Shown piece by piece: positions 1-5,199 of a DNA stretch of 5,199 nt. The position numbers were made by a program, and so were the translations under genes. Origin of the DNA: an uncultured Oscillospiraceae bacterium (GTDB lineage Bacteria > Bacillota > Clostridia > Oscillospirales > Acutalibacteraceae); assembly GCA_902490145.1 (NCBI GenBank), contig CABUCT010000092.1:1-5199 (forward strand). Direction: 5' to 3'. Below the pieces are notes generated by a model. That model worked only from the letters and a program-made list of their open reading frames with translations. It was not told the DNA's origin and searched no databases. The number at the start of each line of letters is the position of its first letter. Positions within the stretch are counted from its first letter, which is position 1.

Positions 1-1
1 G

Positions 2-403
2 GTTGTTATGGTGGAAAAGGACGGTCCTGCTTGTCACACCGGAACTGATTCCTGTTTTACAAATTCTGTTTGGCAGAGTGATGAACTTCAGGAATTTTCT
101 TATGAAAAATTAATGGACTTAATAGCAGGAAGAAAAAATAATAAAAAGGAAGGCTCTTATACAACTTATCTTTTTGAAAAGGGTCTCGATAAGATATTGA
201 AAAAGATCGGGGAGGAATCCACCGAAGTAATTATTGCCGCAAAGGAAGAGGATAAGAAAGAAACGGTTTATGAAATTGCAGATCTTGCATATCATGTAAT
301 GGTACTTATGATCGAGGCAGGAATATCTCTTGATGACATACATCGTGAGCTTGCTTCGCGTCATGTTATTGATCACAAGGTAAAGCAGGAAAAAATGACC
401 TGA
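2..403 (+). CDS. hisIE: Histidine biosynthesis bifunctional protein HisIE (3' part; phosphoribosyl-AMP cyclohydrolase / phosphoribosyl-ATP pyrophosphatase)
   Basis: The reading frame is open from base 2 and enters from outside the window, so the N-terminal HisI region is missing. The visible part begins with the end of the cyclohydrolase domain: the ACHTG and SCF pattern carries two cysteines that are zinc ligands in HisI. A short linker follows, then a complete HisE pyrophosphatase domain over roughly the last 100 residues, with SYTTYLF, the acidic helix IGEESTEVIIAAK, and ADLAYHVMVLM. In the family, HisE hydrolyses phosphoribosyl-ATP to phosphoribosyl-AMP, and HisI then opens the purine ring; these are steps 2 and 3 of cytosolic histidine synthesis. 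It ends with TGA at 401-403 and is probably the last gene of a his operon reading in from the left. The ATG at 8 is internal to the HisI domain and is not the true start. The assignment is firm because both domains are recognisable. Confidence 0.95.
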   Translation, partial: VVMVEKDGPACHTGTDSCFTNSVWQSDELQEFSYEKLMDLIAGRKNNKKEGSYTTYLFEKGLDKILKKIGEESTEVIIAAKEEDKKETVYEIADLAYHVMVLMIEAGISLDDIHRELASRHVIDHKVKQEKMT

Positions 404-468
404 GAAACGCAGAATGTTATTGAATCTGTGTAGGTATACAATTTTTTATCTCAATACTAAGAAAAGTG
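404..468 (+). other. Short spacer between hisIE and the first T-box promoter
   Basis: These 65 bases hold no gene and no convincing terminator. The only candidate is a 4-bp ATTG/CAAT pairing (419-422 with 439-442) before a run of T, which is too weak to count on. Transcription from hisIE may therefore run into the downstream T-box leader. Confidence 0.5.
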
Positions 469-497
469 TTGACATTTAAAAATCTATATGATATACT
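469..497 (+). promoter_or_regulatory. Sigma-A-type promoter of T-box leader 1
   Basis: A perfect -35 TTGACA at 469-474 is followed by a 17-base spacer and a -10 TATACT at 492-497, one mismatch from TATAAT. Transcription should start near 504, just upstream of the T-box Stem I. The strong promoter fits a gene controlled by attenuation rather than by initiation. Confidence 0.85.
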
Positions 498-503
498 TAC
501 TAA

Positions 504-770
504 AAATAATAGCTATGACGAAGACGGTTATGAAATTAAGCTTTCAGAGAGTCGGTGGTTGCTGTGAACCGATAGTAGAATTTCATTATTACCTATCACT
601 TCTGAGCTGGAGGACTGAACGCATATGTTAATAGGCCCTTCCGTGATTGCCGCGTTAGTGCATACGGGTTGTTAGACCCTGAGTGGCGATTTTTATCGCA
701 ATTTGAGTGGTACCGCGAGTGAGTTAATTCACCCGTCTCAAAGCTTTACTTTGAGACGGGTTTTATTTTT
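504..770 (+). promoter_or_regulatory. T-box riboswitch 1, predicted isoleucine specifier (AUC)
   Basis: This is a complete transcription-attenuating T-box leader, which senses uncharged tRNA. Stem I shows a base helix GAAG (520-523) with CTTC (599-602), an upper helix ATGAAATT (530-537) with AATTTCAT (579-586), the AGAGA element at 546-550, and an apical helix TCGGT/ACCGA (552-556 with 568-572) closing an 11-base loop. The specifier codon in family leaders lies nine bases before the end of the conserved xxTTCTGAG element, which here gives ATC (595-597), Ile. The T-box core GAGTGGTACCGCG is at 705-717. The antiterminator forms from TTTGAG (702-707) with CTCAAA (737-742), a bulge TGGTACC (708-714), and GCG with CGT (734-736). 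The bulge UGGU can pair with an ACCA tRNA end, fitting an A73 discriminator as expected for tRNA-Ile. The exact 5' end is inferred from the promoter. T-box identity is certain; the Ile specificity rests on the register. Confidence 0.9.
731..770 (+). terminator. Intrinsic terminator of T-box 1
   Basis: A perfect 13-bp hairpin (731-743 with 749-761, 5-base loop) is followed by a T-rich run at 761-770. Its 5' arm contains the CTCAAA and CGT segments that can pair with the T-box core instead, so terminator and antiterminator are mutually exclusive. Charged tRNA should favour this hairpin and stop transcription before the synthetase gene. Confidence 0.92.
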
Positions 771-785
771 ATATTAATTTTTAAT

Positions 786-791
786 GGGAGG
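786..791 (+). promoter_or_regulatory. Ribosome binding site that sets the synthetase start
   Basis: GGGAGG lies 8 bases before ATG at 800 but only 2 bases before the in-frame GTG at 794. The spacing favours ATG 800, which shortens the protein by two residues compared with the longest possible reading. Confidence 0.8.
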
Positions 792-799
792 CTGTGAAT

Positions 800-3064
800 A
801 TGTCTACTGTATCGGCAAATGAGTTATTAGAGGTGGCAAGACGAATTCGTGAAATGCGTGAAATTGACGGTATTTCAACCGAGGAAATGGCTGCTAAAAC
901 TGAAGTTTCTCTTGAAGATTACTTGGATTATGAATCCGGAAATAAAGATTTTCCTTTCACTTTTATTCATAAATGTTCCCTTGTATTTGGTATAGGAATT
1001 ACTGATTTGCTTGAAGGTCAAAGTGCACATTTATCTTCTTATACTGTCACCCGGAAGGGACAAGGACAGAAAACTGCTAAGGAAAACGGAATAGAAATTA
1101 AAAGTCTTGCACCCCTTTTTCGCAAGAAAATTGCAGAACCTTATTGGGTAAAATATGACTTTGATGAGAAATTGCAGGATCAGCCTATTAACCTTACAAC
1201 ACACTCGGGCCAGGAATTTGACCTCATTATGAGCGGAAGGCTTAAGGTCCAGATCGGTGAGCATGTTGAGTATTTAAGTGAGGGCGACAGTATTTATTAT
1301 AACAGCTCGACTCCACACGGAATGATAGCTGTGGATGGCAGAGATTGTTTGTTTGTGGCAGTTGTTCTTCCCGGTGAAGATACACCGGAAACTGTCGTTC
1401 GTGAAAGCCTTGCACCGTCTCATAACGAAGAAAAAAATATTTTCAGCAATTTTATCGAAACCGTAGAAGATGAAAACGGCGAACTCAAAAAAATTGATTT
1501 TCATAATGAGGATAAGTTTAATTTTGCGTTTGATATTGTGGATGAGATAGCAAAGAAAGATCCGAATAAACTTGCTATGCTTCATATAGATAAAGAAAAG
1601 AATGAACGTCGATTTACATTTAATGATATGAAGCGTGCATCTAACATGTGTGCAAACTATTTCAAGTCTCTTGGAATAAAAAAAGGCGATCGTGTTATGT
1701 TGGTTCTTAAACGCCACTATCAATTTTGGTTTTCTATTCTAGGACTTCATAAACTCGGAGCAATTGCTATTCCGGCAACCAATTTGCTTCAGGCACATGA
1801 TCTTGACTACCGCTTCAATGCAGCAGGTGTAAGTACCATAATTTGTACTGCGGATGGTGATGTCGCTCATCAGGTGGATATTGCTCAGGAAAAAAGTCCG
1901 ACCTTGAAAAATAAGATTTTGGTCGGAGGAGAGCGTGAAGGCTGGAGAAACTTCGATGAAGAATATAAGCTTTTCAGTGCCCATTTTTACAGGGATGAAA
2001 ATACTCCCTGCGGTAATGATCCGATGCTTATGTTTTTCACTTCCGGAACAACCGGTTATCCTAAGATTGCAACACACAGCTATAAATATCCGCTCGGACA
2101 TTTTATAACTGCGAAATACTGGCATGGAGTTCACAAAGACGGACTGCATTTTACCATTTCTGATACAGGCTGGGGAAAAGCTTTGTGGGGAAAACTTTAT
2201 GGTCAGTGGTTGTGTGAAGGTGCTGTATTTACATATGATTTTGACAGATTCAATGCTTCCGATATTCTCCCGATGTTTGCAAAATATAATATTACTACAT
2301 TTTGTGCACCACCCACAATGCTTCGTATGATGGTTAAAGAGGATCTTTCTCATTATGACCTTTCTTCAATCAAGCATATGACAACAGCCGGAGAAGCTTT
2401 GAATTACGAAGTGTACCGTCAGTTTAAAGAAGCTACGGGTCTTAGGATCATGGAAGGTTTTGGACAGACAGAGATTACACTTGCAATTGCTAACTTAATA
2501 GGTACAGAATGTAAACCAGGTTCTATGGGCAAACCGGTGCCGCTTTATGATGTTGATATTCTTGATTCAGACGGAAATCCGGCCGTTGTCGGTAAACCAG
2601 GTGAAATTGTAATAAAAACTTCTGAAAAAATTCCTTGTGGTCTTTTCCTCGGATACTATGGAGATGAGGAGAAAACAAAGGAAGTCTGGCATGACGGATA
2701 CTATCATACAGGTGATGTAGCATGGCGTGATGAAGACGGTTTCTATTGGTATGTAAGCCGAGTGGATGATGTTATAAAATCTTCAGGATACCGCATCGGC
2801 CCCTTTGAAATTGAAAGTGTTATCATGGAGTTGCCTTATGTGCTGGAATGCGGAGTTTCTGCAGCACCTGATGAAGTAAGAGGCCAGGTTGTAAAGGCAA
2901 GTATTGTTCTTGTAAAGGGAACTGTTCCGTCAGAGGAACTCAAGAAAGAAGTGCAGGAATATGTTAAAACGCATACCGCACCATATAAATACCCACGTAT
3001 AGTTGAATTTAAAGATGAACTTCCGAAAACTATAAGCGGGAAAATACAAAGAAACAAACTTTAA
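800..3064 (+). CDS. HTH-cupin-acyl-CoA synthetase fusion (AMP-forming, medium-/branched-chain acid type)
   Basis: This 754-residue protein has three modules. Residues ~10-70 resemble an XRE-type helix-turn-helix. Residues ~130-192 form a cupin barrel with the H135/E139 region and the GDSIYY...TPHG motif, the order seen in HTH-cupin regulators. Residues ~215-754 are a full acyl-CoA synthetase of the ANL superfamily: P-loop TSGTTGYPK (414-422), GFGQTE (553-558), YHTGD (635-639), hinge and CoA motif VDDVIKSSGYRIGP (655-668), and the catalytic lysine in PKTISGK (K748). The GWGKALWG stretch resembles medium-chain (ACSM/MACS) synthetases, which convert an acid, ATP and CoA to acyl-CoA, AMP and PPi. 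Usual synthetases of this group are about 550 residues, so the first ~210 are an addition. The upstream Ile T-box and downstream vor operon suggest 2-methylbutyrate, isobutyrate or isovalerate as substrates (inference). All key catalytic residues are present, so it should be active. Whether the HTH binds DNA is unknown. It acts in the cytosol. Confidence 0.9.
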   Translation: MSTVSANELLEVARRIREMREIDGISTEEMAAKTEVSLEDYLDYESGNKDFPFTFIHKCSLVFGIGITDLLEGQSAHLSSYTVTRKGQGQKTAKENGIEIKSLAPLFRKKIAEPYWVKYDFDEKLQDQPINLTTHSGQEFDLIMSGRLKVQIGEHVEYLSEGDSIYYNSSTPHGMIAVDGRDCLFVAVVLPGEDTPETVVRESLAPSHNEEKNIFSNFIETVEDENGELKKIDFHNEDKFNFAFDIVDEIAKKDPNKLAMLHIDKEKNERRFTFNDMKRASNMCANYFKSLGIKKGDRVMLVLKRHYQFWFSILGLHKLGAIAIPATNLLQAHDLDYRFNAAGVSTIICTADGDVAHQVDIAQEKSPTLKNKILVGGEREGWRNFDEEYKLFSAHFYRDENTPCGNDPMLMFFTSGTTGYPKIATHSYKYPLGHFITAKYWHGVHKDGLHFTISDTGWGKALWGKLYGQWLCEGAVFTYDFDRFNASDILPMFAKYNITTFCAPPTMLRMMVKEDLSHYDLSSIKHMTTAGEALNYEVYRQFKEATGLRIMEGFGQTEITLAIANLIGTECKPGSMGKPVPLYDVDILDSDGNPAVVGKPGEIVIKTSEKIPCGLFLGYYGDEEKTKEVWHDGYYHTGDVAWRDEDGFYWYVSRVDDVIKSSGYRIGPFEIESVIMELPYVLECGVSAAPDEVRGQVVKASIVLVKGTVPSEELKKEVQEYVKTHTAPYKYPRIVEFKDELPKTISGKIQRNKL

Positions 3065-3080
3065 AATAATTCTAAAAGTG

Positions 3081-3110
3081 TTGACAAATAAACCAAGGAT
3101 ATGATATTAT
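3081..3110 (+). promoter_or_regulatory. Promoter of T-box leader 2
   Basis: TTGACA at 3081-3086 is followed by an 18-base spacer and TATTAT at 3105-3110. A TATACT at 3108-3113 is closer to consensus but would need a 21-base spacer. The promoter begins only 17 bases after the synthetase stop codon, and the start of transcription should be near 3117. The vor operon therefore has its own promoter. Confidence 0.75.
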
Positions 3111-3116
3111 ACTTTA

Positions 3117-3389
3117 AGATTCAAAAGCATTGACGAAGAGTGCTCGGATAAATTTCTTTCAGAGAGACGATGTTTGGTGTGAATCGTTGAAAGTTGTCCG
3201 ATGTTTGTAGCTTCTGAGCCGGGAGGAAGAAAGCATATCGCAAGTAGAGCCTCTCCGTGATTGCCGCGTTAGTGCATACGGATTGCTAAATCCTAAGTGG
3301 CGGTTTTGATCGCAATTTGAGTGGTACCGCGGGTTTTTATGTATCTGAAGCTCGTCTCAAAGCATTTTATCTTTGGGACGGGCTTTTTT
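3117..3389 (+). promoter_or_regulatory. T-box riboswitch 2, predicted valine specifier (GUA)
   Basis: A second complete T-box leader. Stem I has GAAG (3135-3138) with CTTC (3211-3214), CGGA (3145-3148) with TCCG (3197-3200), CTTTC (3156-3160) with GAAAG (3189-3193), AGAGA at 3161-3165, and ACGAT/ATCGT (3167-3171 with 3183-3187) closing an 11-base loop. By the same register as leader 1, the specifier is GTA (3207-3209), Val, followed by GCTTCTGAG. The T-box core is at 3319-3331. The antiterminator is TTTGAG (3316-3321) with CTCAAA (3356-3361), bulge TGGTACC (3322-3328), and GCG with CGT (3353-3355). The UGGU bulge fits a tRNA with A73, as expected for tRNA-Val. A one-base shift would read other codons, but GTA matches the alignment with leader 1. 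It should raise vor operon expression when tRNA-Val is uncharged. Confidence 0.9.
3350..3389 (+). terminator. Intrinsic terminator of T-box 2
   Basis: A 13-bp hairpin (3350-3362 with 3371-3383, two G-U wobbles, 8-base loop) is followed by six T at 3384-3389. Its 5' arm also supplies the antiterminator pairing partner. No other terminator follows the synthetase gene, so this hairpin probably also ends its transcript. Confidence 0.9.
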
Positions 3390-3427
3390 GTACTTTAACA
3401 AGTGGAAAATATATGAAGACAAACTGT

Positions 3428-3434
3428 GAGGAAG
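3428..3434 (+). promoter_or_regulatory. Ribosome binding site that sets the NTPase start
   Basis: GAGGAAG lies 6 bases before GTG at 3441. The alternative in-frame GTG at 3426 has no comparable site at a suitable distance, so 3441 is the preferred start. Confidence 0.65.
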
Positions 3435-3440
3435 ATACCT

Positions 3441-4100
3441 GTGGAATATAAAAGAATTACTATTATCTCCGGGCATTATGGAAGCGGAAAAACCAACATA
3501 GCCGTAAATTTGGCACTTGAGTTGCGTAAGCAACGGGATAATGTAGCAATAGCAGATATTGATATTGTAAATCCTTATTACAGAACCAAGGACAGTGAGG
3601 AACTGTTAAAACATGCAGGAATACGTCTTATATGTTCTGAATACGCCAATTCAAATGTTGATATACCTGCACTCCCTCAAGATATATACAGCATTACTGA
3701 TGATAAATCTTTGTTCAGCATATTGGATGTCGGCGGTGATGAGCGGGGGGCATTGGCTTTGGGGAGAATTTCTCCTGCAATTAAAGCTGAGGGAAATTTT
3801 GAAATGATATACGTTGTAAATTGTTTTCGCCCGCTCACACGGAATAGTGATTCGGCTATTCAAGTAATGCGTGAGATTGAGAATGCTTGCGGAATCAAGT
3901 TTACATCTATAATTAATAATTCAAATTTAGGAGTTGAAACAACTCCGAGTGATGTTCTGAATTCTGTGTCTTATGCTGAAGAAATATCAAATAAGACCGA
4001 AATACCAATTTTACTTACAACGGTTGACAACTCTTTGTTTGAGCCGTTAAAAAATCAAATAAACAATCTATATCCTATTTTAATGCAAAAAAGAATGTAA
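3441..4100 (+). CDS. P-loop NTPase of the MinD/ParA-like (SIMIBI) type, first gene of the vor operon; function unknown
   Basis: A 219-residue predicted cytosolic protein with no membrane segment. The start is GTG 3441; GTG 3426 would add five residues. Near the N-terminus is a Walker A loop GHYGSGKT (residues 11-18). A DIDIVNPYYR segment (39-48) sits where SIMIBI ATPases carry switch I, and LDVGGDERGALALGR (95-109) looks like a Walker B/switch II element. A later NNSNLG (159-164) could be the base-recognition loop. The signature lysine of the deviant Walker A (KGGxGK) is replaced by histidine, so it is not a standard MinD, ParA or NifH member. It lacks a CxxC motif, so it does not look like an Mrp/Nbp35 iron-sulfur carrier. 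It is 12 bases before the ferredoxin gene and under the Val T-box, which ties it to the oxidoreductase. A role in maturation or regulation of that enzyme is a guess. NTPase fold: confident. Function: unknown. Confidence 0.85.
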   Translation: MEYKRITIISGHYGSGKTNIAVNLALELRKQRDNVAIADIDIVNPYYRTKDSEELLKHAGIRLICSEYANSNVDIPALPQDIYSITDDKSLFSILDVGGDERGALALGRISPAIKAEGNFEMIYVVNCFRPLTRNSDSAIQVMREIENACGIKFTSIINNSNLGVETTPSDVLNSVSYAEEISNKTEIPILLTTVDNSLFEPLKNQINNLYPILMQKRM

Positions 4101-4112
4101 AGGGGAATAAAA

Positions 4113-4319
4113 ATGGCTGTTTTAACATTTAAAACCGATAAGTGCAAAGGCTGTGGGCTTTGTGTAAGTGCCTGTCCAAAAGGTGTGCTTATGATAGCTG
4201 CAGACAAAATCAATAAAAAAGGTCACCATCCGGTAGAGGCTATAAATCCGGATGCTTGTATTGGCTGTGCATTTTGTGCAACCATGTGTCCTGATTGTAT
4301 AATCAAAGTAGAAAGGTGA
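4113..4319 (+). CDS. 2[4Fe-4S] ferredoxin, delta-type subunit of a 2-oxoacid:ferredoxin oxidoreductase (VorD/KorD-like)
   Basis: A 68-residue protein with two classic four-cysteine motifs: C11, C14, C17, C21-Pro and C49, C52, C55, C59-Pro, each binding one [4Fe-4S] cluster. The region between the motifs, with GHHPVEAINPDAC, is typical of the small delta subunits of Vor/Kor complexes, which pass electrons between the TPP-containing core and free ferredoxin. An additional cysteine (C62) follows the second motif; its role is unclear. The start ATG has an AGGGGA site 6 bases upstream (4101-4106). The gene lies 12 bases after the NTPase gene and 9 bases before vorB, consistent with one transcript. 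It could instead be a stand-alone ferredoxin, but the position directly before vorB favours the subunit. Confidence 0.92.
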   Translation: MAVLTFKTDKCKGCGLCVSACPKGVLMIAADKINKKGHHPVEAINPDACIGCAFCATMCPDCIIKVER

Positions 4320-4328
4320 GTGAACAAT

Positions 4329-5199
4329 ATGGCAGATAAGGTTTTAATGAAAGGTAATGAAGCGATTGCCGAAGCCGCTATTATTGCTGGCTGCCGTCAT
4401 TATTTCGGATATCCCATTACTCCTCAAACAGAAGTGGCTGCATATATGTCAAAAAGAATGCCGAAAATAGGCGGTACATTTCTTCAGGCAGAAAGCGAAA
4501 TTGCTGCAATCAATATGGTATACGGAGTTGCATCAACGGGAAAAAGAGTTATGACTTCTTCATCCAGCCCCGGAATTTCGCTGAAAGGTGAGGGAATCTC
4601 ATACCTTGCAGGTGCAGATTTGCCGGCTCTTGTTGTTAATGTTCAGCGTGGAGGTCCCGGACTTGGCGGAATTCAGCCGTCACAATCTGATTATTTTCAG
4701 GCTACAAAAGGCGGTGCACACGGAGATTTTCATATGATCGTTTTGGCACCTGCATCTGTTCAGGAAATGGCGGAACTTACTGTTAAAGGATTTGAGCTTG
4801 CTGATAAATATCGCATGACTTCTATGATTCTTGCCGACGGTACAATGGGTCAGATGATGGAACCTGTTTCCCTTGATTTTAAAGTTGAGGAACAGCCTGA
4901 AAAACCATGGGCAGTTACCGGAACCCAAATGCAAAGAGAGCATAATATTATTAATTCGCTTTTCTTGAAACCCGAAGAGCTTGAGCGTACCAATTTTGAA
5001 AGGTATGAAAGATATAAGATTGTTGAAGAAAATGAGACACTTTGTGAGGAATATATGATGGAGGATGCCGAAATTTGTATTGCGGCTTTCGGCATTGCAG
5101 CTCGTGTCTCTAAAAATGCAATTAACGAAGCAAGAAAACAGGGAATTAAAGCTGGAATGATCCGCCCGATTACACTTTGGCCATTTCCTAAAAAGGAAT
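4329..5199 (+). CDS. vorB: 2-oxoacid:ferredoxin oxidoreductase alpha subunit, VorB-like (5' part, runs off the window)
   Basis: 290 codons are visible and the frame is open at the right edge. VorB proteins are about 350 residues, so some 60 are missing. The start ATG has AAAGGTG 4312-4318 upstream at good spacing. Near the N-terminus are GNEAIAEAAIIAG (9-21) and GYPITPQTE (27-35), then QAESEIAAINMVYGVASTGKR (53-73, with the E55/E57 region), RGGPG (107-111), QPSQSDYFQA (116-125) and GGAHGD (128-133). These mark the pyrimidine-binding TPP domain of the alpha subunit. The last visible part, IAAFGIAARVSKNAI to GMIRPITLWPFP, belongs to the transketolase C-terminal-like domain. The family interconverts branched-chain 2-oxoacids and CoA with acyl-CoA, CO2 and reduced ferredoxin. 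The beta (TPP/Mg) and gamma subunit genes are expected just downstream. Oxoglutarate- or other oxoacid-specific paralogues look similar; the Val T-box supports the branched-chain assignment. The protein is cytosolic. Confidence 0.92.
   Translation, partial: MADKVLMKGNEAIAEAAIIAGCRHYFGYPITPQTEVAAYMSKRMPKIGGTFLQAESEIAAINMVYGVASTGKRVMTSSSSPGISLKGEGISYLAGADLPALVVNVQRGGPGLGGIQPSQSDYFQATKGGAHGDFHMIVLAPASVQEMAELTVKGFELADKYRMTSMILADGTMGQMMEPVSLDFKVEEQPEKPWAVTGTQMQREHNIINSLFLKPEELERTNFERYERYKIVEENETLCEEYMMEDAEICIAAFGIAARVSKNAINEARKQGIKAGMIRPITLWPFPKKE

Noticed and set aside
419..449. Possible terminator after hisIE (ATTG/CAAT hairpin followed by T run)
   Set aside because: The stem is only 4 bp, AT-rich, with a 16-base loop. 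It is too weak to call.
794..799. GTG at 794 as the synthetase start
   Set aside because: It is only 2 bases from the GGGAGG site; ATG 800 has the normal 8-base spacing.
784..822. A 12-codon reading frame (ATG 784) overlapping the synthetase ribosome binding site
   Set aside because: It has no ribosome binding site of its own and most likely arises by chance.
1739..2353. A 204-codon open frame on the minus strand inside the synthetase gene
   Set aside because: It lies fully opposite a gene with all catalytic motifs intact, and its translation shows no recognisable domain. It is a shadow of the coding strand.
3413..3451. A 12-codon reading frame (ATG 3413) between T-box 2 and the NTPase gene, as a possible leader peptide
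   Set aside because: No run of regulatory codons and no clear ribosome binding site. T-box control already explains the regulation.
3441..4100. Assigning the NTPase as an Mrp/ApbC iron-sulfur carrier or a plasmid ParA
   Set aside because: It lacks a CxxC motif and the deviant Walker A lysine, and no partner parB or parS-like site is visible.
4680..5095. Two overlapping minus-strand open frames opposite vorB
   Set aside because: No known motifs, and vorB on the + strand is clearly conserved through the whole stretch.

Overview
The window looks like a chromosomal segment from a low-GC, anaerobic Firmicute, probably a gut- or rumen-type Clostridia. This rests on AT-rich coding sequence, strong AGGAGG-like ribosome binding sites, two T-box riboswitches, and a ferredoxin-dependent 2-oxoacid oxidoreductase operon. 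The genus cannot be named from this sequence alone. All genes read on the + strand.

Layout: (1) 2-403, the 3' part of hisIE (histidine biosynthesis), cut by the left edge. (2) 404-799, an intergenic region with a sigma-A-type promoter and a complete T-box leader whose specifier reads AUC (Ile) and which ends in an intrinsic terminator. (3) 800-3064, a 754-residue three-part protein: XRE-type helix-turn-helix, cupin, and a full AMP-forming acyl-CoA synthetase of the medium-/branched-chain type. (4) 3065-3440, a second promoter and second complete T-box leader, closely related to the first but with specifier GUA (Val). (5) 3441 to the right edge, an operon of a P-loop (MinD/ParA-like) NTPase, an 8-Fe ferredoxin subunit, and the alpha subunit of a 2-oxoacid:ferredoxin oxidoreductase of the VorB type, which runs off the window.

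How the genes may work together (inference): the synthetase would activate branched short-chain acids such as 2-methylbutyrate and isobutyrate to CoA thioesters. The Vor-type enzyme would then carboxylate these reductively, using reduced ferredoxin, to the 2-oxoacids that are transaminated to Ile and Val (and lead to Leu). A Vor enzyme can also run in the degradative direction, but T-boxes switch genes on when the cognate tRNA is uncharged. Ile and Val T-boxes on these two units therefore argue for a biosynthetic, salvage role. The most notable points are this wiring, the fusion of a DNA-binding/cupin module to the synthetase, and the uncharacterised NTPase that heads the vor operon.
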